Shown: in pieces, positions 1-4,851 of the stretch
How the letters are laid out: each line of letters begins with the position of its first letter
Position numbering within the stretch: position 1 is the first letter of the stretch
Source of the DNA: an uncultured Clostridia bacterium
GTDB taxonomy: Bacteria > Bacillota > Clostridia > Christensenellales > Borkfalkiaceae
Assembly (NCBI GenBank): GCA_947629605.1
Contig: CANREK010000069.1
Coordinates: 1 to 7,134, forward strand
DNA: 7,134 bases
Direction: 5' to 3'
Notes under the pieces: generated by a model
Seen by the model: the letters and a program-made list of their open reading frames with translations, nothing else
Database searches by the model: none
Told to the model about the DNA's origin: nothing
Translations under genes and position numbers: made by a program

Positions 1-725
1 TCGGGCGCATAGGCAAGGTGAGAGATACGTGCCTCGATGATCTCGATGCCCGCGATATCCACGCGCTGTTGCAATTCCTCGCGGAGAATGGCCGCGATCT
101 CCTGCGCACTGCCGCGGAGAGAGTTTTCATCCCCGTTGGAGGAGACGTCGTAAGGGTACTGCCTTGCGACCTGACGGATGGCCGCATCGCACTGCGTGGA
201 GATGTAGGACATATAGTTTTCCACATTGAATACCGCACGCGAGGTGTTGGTGATGCGCCAAATGACGACGACGGAGATCTCGATGGGATTCCCCTCTTCA
301 TCGTTGACCTTCTGTTTGTCGTTGTTGAGGGTCATGGCTTTGAGCGAGAGTTTTCTCGAGATGCCCGCGACCGCCCTTGCGGGGTTGACGGATGAGCAGA
401 ACGGGTTCGTCCAATAGAAACCGTCCGTTTTGAGGGTCCCGTAATATTTGCCGAAGAGGGTGAGAACGTACGCCTCATTGGGTTGTAGGAGCTTGAAGCC
501 GATCGACATGATGACCGCCGCGATGAAAATGAGCATCCCGACGGGCATCAGCACGATGAACACGGGATTCTCCTCATCGACACCGAATGCGATGCCGAGG
601 ACAAACAGAGCACTGCCGAGAATGATCATGCCGAGGATCACAAAGAGCATCACCCAGCCGTTTGCATGTTTTGCGGGGCGCTCATCGACGACGTTGAGGG
701 GCCGCATTGTCTTGTTTTCTTCCAT
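1..725 (-). CDS. SPFH (band 7/prohibitin-like) membrane protein, C-terminus off the left edge
   Basis: 241 residues are visible with no stop before the window edge. Residues 24-48 and 54-77 are two hydrophobic segments, probably a membrane hairpin anchor. A typical bacterial SPFH domain follows: LLQPNEAYVLTLFGKYYGT (79-97), a KQKVNDEEGNPIEI stretch (137-150), VVVIWRI (152-158), QCDAAIRQVARQYPYD (178-193), SLRG (202-205), and REELQQRV...AGIEIIEARISHLAYAP (215-241). The family usually goes on with a helical region rich in Gln and Ala, which must lie beyond base 1. SPFH proteins form oligomeric membrane scaffolds; the exact role of this subfamily is not known. I chose the ATG at 725 because GGAGG at 738-734 is 8 nt away. 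The ATG at 731 is only 2 nt from that site. The gene has its own promoter and probable operator, and it is separated from the upstream mutS operon by a terminator. Confidence 0.9.
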   Translation of the reverse strand, partial: MEENKTMRPLNVVDERPAKHANGWVMLFVILGMIILGSALFVLGIAFGVDEENPVFIVLMPVGMLIFIAAVIMSIGFKLLQPNEAYVLTLFGKYYGTLKTDGFYWTNPFCSSVNPARAVAGISRKLSLKAMTLNNDKQKVNDEEGNPIEISVVVIWRITNTSRAVFNVENYMSYISTQCDAAIRQVARQYPYDVSSNGDENSLRGSAQEIAAILREELQQRVDIAGIEIIEARISHLAYAP

Positions 726-733
726 TGTCATAT

Positions 734-738
734 CCTCC
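734..738 (-). promoter_or_regulatory. Ribosome binding site of the SPFH gene
   Basis: GGAGG on the minus strand. It is 8 nt from the ATG at 725 but only 2 nt from the in-frame ATG at 731, so it decides in favour of the 725 start. Confidence 0.85.
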
Positions 739-744
739 GAATTG

Positions 745-777
745 TGATATCATTTTGATATCATCATGATAACACCG
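745..777 (-). promoter_or_regulatory. Three 11-bp-phased TGATATCA repeats, probable operator
   Basis: On the plus strand three units start at 745, 756 and 767: TGATATCATTT, TGATATCATCA and TGATAACACCG. The first two contain the perfect 8-bp palindrome TGATATCA; the third matches it at 7 of 8 bases. The spacing is exactly 11 bp, about one helical turn, so bound proteins would sit on one face of the DNA. The third unit contains the -10 element of the SPFH promoter and the other two cover the inferred start of transcription, which is the geometry of a repressor site. The regulator is not in the window and I cannot name it. A weaker relative, TGATACGA, lies upstream of the -35 at 802-809, out of phase. 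Confidence 0.7.
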
Positions 778-794
778 TTTCCAAGTTTTGTCAA
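766..794 (-). promoter_or_regulatory. Sigma-A-type promoter of the SPFH gene
   Basis: The minus strand carries a perfect -35 TTGACA (794-789), a 17-nt spacer (788-772) and -10 TATCAT (771-766, five of six consensus bases). The -10 is preceded by TGT, giving an extended TGn element. Transcription should start near 759, leaving a leader of about 34 nt before the ATG at 725. The promoter lies directly after the terminator of the upstream operon, so the SPFH gene is an independent unit. Confidence 0.85.
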
Positions 795-817
795 TAGGTT
801 TTGATACGATTTTTTTC

Positions 818-854
818 AAAAAATAAAGTCCTCCCGAGACTTTGAGAGGACTTT
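818..854 (-). terminator. Intrinsic terminator of the mutS-mutL-miaA-PLP enzyme operon
   Basis: Reading the minus strand, AAAGTCCTCTC and GGGAGGACTTT pair as an 11-bp stem with one G-U pair around an 8-nt loop (854-825). The stem is followed by A and six T (824-818). It begins 25 nt after the TAA stop of the PLP enzyme gene. In the plus direction the same hairpin also meets a short T run (852-856), but no plus-strand gene leads into it, so a minus-strand role is preferred. Confidence 0.88.
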
Positions 855-879
855 TTCGGCCAAAAACATCGTTTTTTTG

Positions 880-2103
880 TTATTTCAACAGTTTTTCGAG
901 CACGGCCTTGCAGGCGAGCTTGCAGTGTTCATAGGTGAGGCCGCCTTGGAAGTAGGCCGTGTAGGGCTTGCGGATGGGCGCGTCGGCGGAGAGTTCGATG
1001 CTCGCCCCCGCCACAAAGGTCCCCGCTGCCATGATGACCTTGTCCTCGTACCCCGGCATGTCCCACGGCTCCAACTTCACAAAGGAGTCGACGGGAGAGA
1101 CCTCCTGCACCGATTGAATGAAGTCGCACAGCTCCTTTTCGGTATGAAAACGGATGGCGCGGGTGATGTCGGTCAGGGGCTTGTCGGTCGCGGGGAAATT
1201 CTTATACCCCAAGCGCTCCATGCATCTGCCGATGAGAAGTCCCCCTTTGAGAGACTGCGCGACGACGTGCGGCGCAAGGAAAAAGCCTTGGAAAAAGAGC
1301 TGGTAGCCGAAGGCATAGGAGCCGATCTCTCCCCCCACGGAGGGCGCGGTGAGACGGTTTTCGCATAATTTAATGTATTTTTCCTTACCTGCGATGTACC
1401 CGCCCGTGGGCGCGAGCCCGCCCCCGGGGTTCTTGATGAGACTGCCGACGATGAGGTCGGCGCCGACCTCGGTGGGTTCCCTCTTCTCGACGAATTCGCC
1501 ATAGCAATTGTCGACGAAGATGCACCCCTCAAAGCCGATCTTGCGGACATAGGCGCAAAGACGGCCGATCTCTTCGACGGAGAGGGCGTCGCGGAGTTCA
1601 TATCCGCGCGAACGCTGGATGTAGATCATGTCGAAATGCCACATGCCGAGATGCGCCTTGACGTTGCCGAGGTCGATCTTCCCGCTCCGCGTGAGCGAGA
1701 TGAAGTTGTAGACGATGCCGAAGTCGGCAAGGGAGCCGATGCCCTCATCCCAAATGACGGGCTGAATGGTGTCGTAGGGCGCACCCGTCACGATGAGGAT
1801 GCGCATGCCCGGGCGGAGCACGCCGAAGAGCGCGACGGTGAGCGCATGGGTCCCCGAAAGGAGAGCGGGCGACACGATGGCCCGCTCGGCGCCGAAGGCA
1901 TGGGCATAGACCTTGCCGAGGGCTTCCCGTCCCTCGTCGCCGTAGCCGTAGCCCGTTGTCGGGGCAAAATGGCGGAGTGCGATCTGCTCCTTCCGAAAGG
2001 CGTCAAGTACCTTTTCTTGATTGAAGAGCGCGACCTCGTCGATCTCTTGAAATTTTCCCGCAAGCTCCTCTTCTGCGGAGCGAATCATCTCATCAACATT
2101 CAT
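880..2103 (-). CDS. PLP-dependent methionine gamma-lyase / aluminium resistance family protein (YnbB-like)
   Basis: This 407-residue protein is full length for the family (Pfam Met_gamma_lyase; B. subtilis YnbB is the relative I recall). It has the fold-type I PLP pattern: GYGYGDEGRE (51-60), a cofactor-phosphate-type loop SPALLSGTHAL (78-88), QRSRGY (163-168), the Asp motif FVDNCYGEF (196-204), and the likely Schiff-base lysine K224 in GSLIKNPGGG. The substrate is not established. The family is named for a resistance phenotype and for similarity to C-S lyases, so the exact reaction is unknown. The start is set at the ATG at 2103, which overlaps the 3' end of miaA by 11 nt. An upstream TTG at 2115 directly abuts the only AGAGG and cannot use it. 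AGAGG to ATG is 12 nt, rather long, so coupling to miaA translation is likely. The gene is last in its operon, before a strong terminator. Confidence 0.9.
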   Translation of the reverse strand: MNVDEMIRSAEEELAGKFQEIDEVALFNQEKVLDAFRKEQIALRHFAPTTGYGYGDEGREALGKVYAHAFGAERAIVSPALLSGTHALTVALFGVLRPGMRILIVTGAPYDTIQPVIWDEGIGSLADFGIVYNFISLTRSGKIDLGNVKAHLGMWHFDMIYIQRSRGYELRDALSVEEIGRLCAYVRKIGFEGCIFVDNCYGEFVEKREPTEVGADLIVGSLIKNPGGGLAPTGGYIAGKEKYIKLCENRLTAPSVGGEIGSYAFGYQLFFQGFFLAPHVVAQSLKGGLLIGRCMERLGYKNFPATDKPLTDITRAIRFHTEKELCDFIQSVQEVSPVDSFVKLEPWDMPGYEDKVIMAAGTFVAGASIELSADAPIRKPYTAYFQGGLTYEHCKLACKAVLEKLLK

Positions 2104-3001
2104 ATAACTTAACAACCTCTCTTGCTGCCGTTGGAATATCGCACGGCTTGATCTTATGTAGATTTTTCATTTTCTTGAAGAAAGTTTCCTGCCTTTTGGC
2201 GTAATTTCGCGTATTTTTCTTGATTATGTCTGACATAGTACTCTGCAAATCGCCATTTTTCAAACTTTCGACGACCTCTTTATACCCTATCCCCTGCATG
2301 CACTGCGCATCCTCTGGCACGCCGCTTTGTAAAAGATTCTGAACTTCCCGCACGAGGCCATGAGAGAACATTTCGTCTACCCTCTTCTCGATGCGGCGGT
2401 AGAGTTCGTCGCGGGGATAGTCAAAGGCAAAGGCCTCAAAGGGATAGCGGGGCACATCCTTATCGCTCTGCTCGGACTTTTTCTTGCCCGTGAGCTCATA
2501 GATTTCAAGCGCACGGATGACCCGCTTGACGTCGTTTTCGTGCAGTTTTTCCGCGCTCTCGGGGTCGACCTCTTTCAATCGGGCGTGAAGGGCGGCCTTC
2601 CCCTCCGTCTCTGCGATTTTTTCGTACTTTTCCCGCACAGCCGCGTCTGCGGGAGCGCCGCCGAAGGCATGCGCATAGAGAATGGAGTTGAGATAGAACC
2701 CCGTGCCGCCGCAGAGGATCGGCGTCTTGCCCCGCGCGAGGATGTTTTCGACAATGGGAAGCGCCATGCGCTCAAAATCGCTGACCGAAAAGCTCTCTTT
2801 GGGGTCCGCGACGTCGATCATATGGTGCGGAATGTTCCCCTTTTCCTCTTCCGTCGGCTTCGCCGTCCCGATATTGAGCCCGCGATAGATCAAAAAGGCG
2901 TCGCAGGAGACGATCTCCCCGTCCAAGAGGCGGGCGCATTCCACGGCAAGGGCGGTTTTCCCCGATGCGGTCGGGCCGCAGATGACAAGCAATTTTTTCA
3001 T
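2093..3001 (-). CDS. miaA: tRNA dimethylallyltransferase MiaA
   Basis: MiaA transfers a dimethylallyl group from DMAPP to N6 of A37 in tRNAs that read codons starting with U, which is the first step of ms2i6A formation. The 302 residues are normal for the family. Visible motifs are the P-loop GPTASGKT (9-16), CDAFLIYRGLNIGTAKPT (33-50) with the catalytic-type D34, HHMIDVADP (59-67), GGTGFY (98-103), NDVKRVIRALEIYELTGK (156-173), QGIGYKEV (236-243) and TRNYAKRQETFF (264-275). D34 is followed by Ala where Ser is usual, a small change. The start ATG overlaps the mutL stop as ATGA. No Shine-Dalgarno sequence is visible upstream, so translation probably depends on ribosomes finishing mutL. The 3' end (2101-2280) is only 38% GC by hand count, well below the rest of the gene. 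Confidence 0.97.
   Translation of the reverse strand: MKKLLVICGPTASGKTALAVECARLLDGEIVSCDAFLIYRGLNIGTAKPTEEEKGNIPHHMIDVADPKESFSVSDFERMALPIVENILARGKTPILCGGTGFYLNSILYAHAFGGAPADAAVREKYEKIAETEGKAALHARLKEVDPESAEKLHENDVKRVIRALEIYELTGKKKSEQSDKDVPRYPFEAFAFDYPRDELYRRIEKRVDEMFSHGLVREVQNLLQSGVPEDAQCMQGIGYKEVVESLKNGDLQSTMSDIIKKNTRNYAKRQETFFKKMKNLHKIKPCDIPTAAREVVKLYEC
2235..2263 (-). promoter_or_regulatory. Possible internal promoter in miaA for the PLP enzyme gene
   Basis: The minus strand has TTGAAA (2263-2258), a 17-nt spacer and TACTAT (2240-2235). These match consensus at five and four of six positions. It lies inside the AT-rich end of miaA, about 130 nt before the next start codon. AT-rich coding sequence often gives such matches by chance, so this is tentative. 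Confidence 0.25.
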
Positions 3002-4851
3002 ACGATGCGTTTGAAGAGCTTTTCGAGCTCGCTCTTCTTAACTTTGACGGCAACGGGCCGCCCGTGCGGGCATTTGAGCCCCATGTCGCCGTCCATGCGT
3101 TCGAGGAGCTTTCTCGCTTCCTCATCCGTCAGATATTCCCCGCCCTTTACGGCAGCTTTGCACGCCGCGGAGGCGAATTTATCTTTGAGAAGGTCGGCAA
3201 GGCGGATGGCCCTGAGCGATTCCATCGAGGAGAGCACCTCGCCGAAGAAGGCCGTAAGGTCGATGCCCATGAGGTCGCTCGGAACGGCGGAGACCTTGAC
3301 GCAGCCGCTGCCGAATTCCTCGATGTCGAAGCCCATTTCCCTCAAAATTTGGAAATTTTTGGTGAGAAAGGCGAATTCCGCGGCATTGAGCTCCAAGAGA
3401 TAGGGAACGAGCGTGGGCTGGGAGATGACCGTCCGCGTCGCGAGTTTTTGCTGCAATTTATCGTAGTTGAGCCGCTCGTGCGCCGCGTGCTGGTCGACGA
3501 TGTAGGCCTCATCCCCCGCTTCATAGAGAAGGTAAGTGTGGAAGAGCTCGCCCTTGAATTCGAGCGCATGCACATCGACCCGCTCCTGCTTGGCCTTTTT
3601 GGCCTCTTCGCGGAGAAGGCGTTGATTTTCGGCAAAGACGTCCTCGCGCGTCTCGACCTCTGCGGAAGCCGTGGGCGCATGGACCTCGTAGCGGATGGGC
3701 TCGGGCGTGTAGAAGCGGGGCTCCGACACGCCGCCTTTGACGGGCGAAACGTCGAAGGAGAGCTCCTTTTTGGCCTCTTCATAGGTCATCGTCTCCGTGG
3801 AAACGGGCTTCTCGGGCGATGAAGCGGGCTCCGCCTCGGCGGGTTTGTTGTACCCGACGAGGTACTCGACCGCCCTCGAATTGCCGTCGAGAACGGAGGA
3901 GATGACCGAATAGACGCTTCCGTAGATGATCTGATTATCTTGGAAGCGCACATCGGCCTTGTTGGGATGCACGTTGACGTCGACGATCTCCTGCGGCACG
4001 TCCAAAAAGAGCACATAGAACGGGTACTGCCGCTTCATGAGATAGGCGGCGTAGGCGTTGGTGACGGCCGCCGCCACCGTCTGGTTGACGACGTAGCGGC
4101 CGTTGACAAAGAGGCTTTGATAGGTCCTGTTCGGTTTGGAGAAGTTTCTGTTCCCGATGAAGCCGCGGAGCAGGATCCCGTGCTTGTCGGCGGAGATCTC
4201 GATGCAATTTTCGAGCGTGGCGGCGCCGTAGACGACGGCGATCGCGGAGGGAAGTCCCTCGCCGAGGGAGCGGAATTTGAGTTTTCCGTTCGCCGTATAG
4301 GTAAAGGAGATCTTGGGGCGGGAGAGAAGGAACCGCGCCATCATGTTGGTGACGTCCCCCTCCTCCTGACTGTCCGATTTCAAAAATTTGAGACGGGCGG
4401 GCGTGTTATAGAAGAGGTCGGAGACCGTCACTTCGGTGCCCTTCGCCCCCGCGGAGGGCTGAACTTTGCCGAGCTTTCCCCCCTCGCATGCAAGGGAATA
4501 CGCCCCTTCCCCCGCATCCGAGACGATGTTCATGCGGGAAACGGCAGCGATGGAGGCGATGGCCTCTCCGCGGAAGCCGAGCGTGGAGACGGTGAAGAGG
4601 TCCTCCGCGTCCAAGAGCTTGCTCGTCGCATGGGGATGGTATGCCTTTTCAAGCTCCTCTTTCCCGATGCCGCAGCCGTTGTCGGTGACTTTGATCTTTT
4701 GTTTTCCGCCGCCCTCGATCTCGACGTCGATCTGTGTCGCGCCGGCGTCGATGGCGTTTTCCACGAGTTCCTTTACGACGGAATAGGGGCGGTCGACAAC
4801 TTCGCCCGCCGCAATGCGATTGTAAACTTCCGGGGTCAACAGATGGATCAT
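2998..4851 (-). CDS. mutL: DNA mismatch repair protein MutL (endonuclease type)
   Basis: MutL links mismatch-bound MutS to strand removal; MutL proteins of this class nick DNA themselves. The protein has 617 residues. The N-terminal GHKL ATPase shows IAAGEVVDRP (13-22), KELVENAIDAGA (27-38, catalytic-type E28 and N32), DNGCGI (57-62), TLGFRGEA (90-97) and FVNGR (248-252). A charged linker at about 335-430 follows. The C-terminal domain carries the endonuclease and metal motifs DQHAAHERLNYD (453-464), ACK (563-565) and CPHGRP (594-599). QPTLVP (478-483) sits where the B. subtilis protein has its sliding-clamp motif. The last position of DQHA(X)2E(X)4E is Asp rather than Glu. The start is the ATG at 4851, not an in-frame ATG at 4869: AAGGAG lies 8 nt before 4851, and this start makes an ATGA overlap with the mutS stop. 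Confidence 0.97.
   Translation of the reverse strand: MIHLLTPEVYNRIAAGEVVDRPYSVVKELVENAIDAGATQIDVEIEGGGKQKIKVTDNGCGIGKEELEKAYHPHATSKLLDAEDLFTVSTLGFRGEAIASIAAVSRMNIVSDAGEGAYSLACEGGKLGKVQPSAGAKGTEVTVSDLFYNTPARLKFLKSDSQEEGDVTNMMARFLLSRPKISFTYTANGKLKFRSLGEGLPSAIAVVYGAATLENCIEISADKHGILLRGFIGNRNFSKPNRTYQSLFVNGRYVVNQTVAAAVTNAYAAYLMKRQYPFYVLFLDVPQEIVDVNVHPNKADVRFQDNQIIYGSVYSVISSVLDGNSRAVEYLVGYNKPAEAEPASSPEKPVSTETMTYEEAKKELSFDVSPVKGGVSEPRFYTPEPIRYEVHAPTASAEVETREDVFAENQRLLREEAKKAKQERVDVHALEFKGELFHTYLLYEAGDEAYIVDQHAAHERLNYDKLQQKLATRTVISQPTLVPYLLELNAAEFAFLTKNFQILREMGFDIEEFGSGCVKVSAVPSDLMGIDLTAFFGEVLSSMESLRAIRLADLLKDKFASAACKAAVKGGEYLTDEEARKLLERMDGDMGLKCPHGRPVAVKVKKSELEKLFKRIV

Noticed and set aside
18..747. 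Plus-strand open frames opposite the SPFH gene
   Set aside because: The minus-strand frame gives a clear SPFH protein with promoter and ribosome site; the plus-strand frames have neither.
861..876. Small AAAAAC-ATC-GTTTTT hairpin after the PLP enzyme stop
   Set aside because: The stem is almost only A-T with a 3-nt loop, too weak beside the strong terminator just downstream.
2104..2115. Longer PLP enzyme beginning at TTG 2115
   Set aside because: The only AGAGG abuts the TTG with no spacer; the ATG at 2103 is the better start.
2360..3822. Plus-strand open frames at 2360-3403 and 3064-3822
   Set aside because: Both are antisense to miaA and mutL, with low-complexity Arg/Gly/Val-rich translations and no family resemblance.
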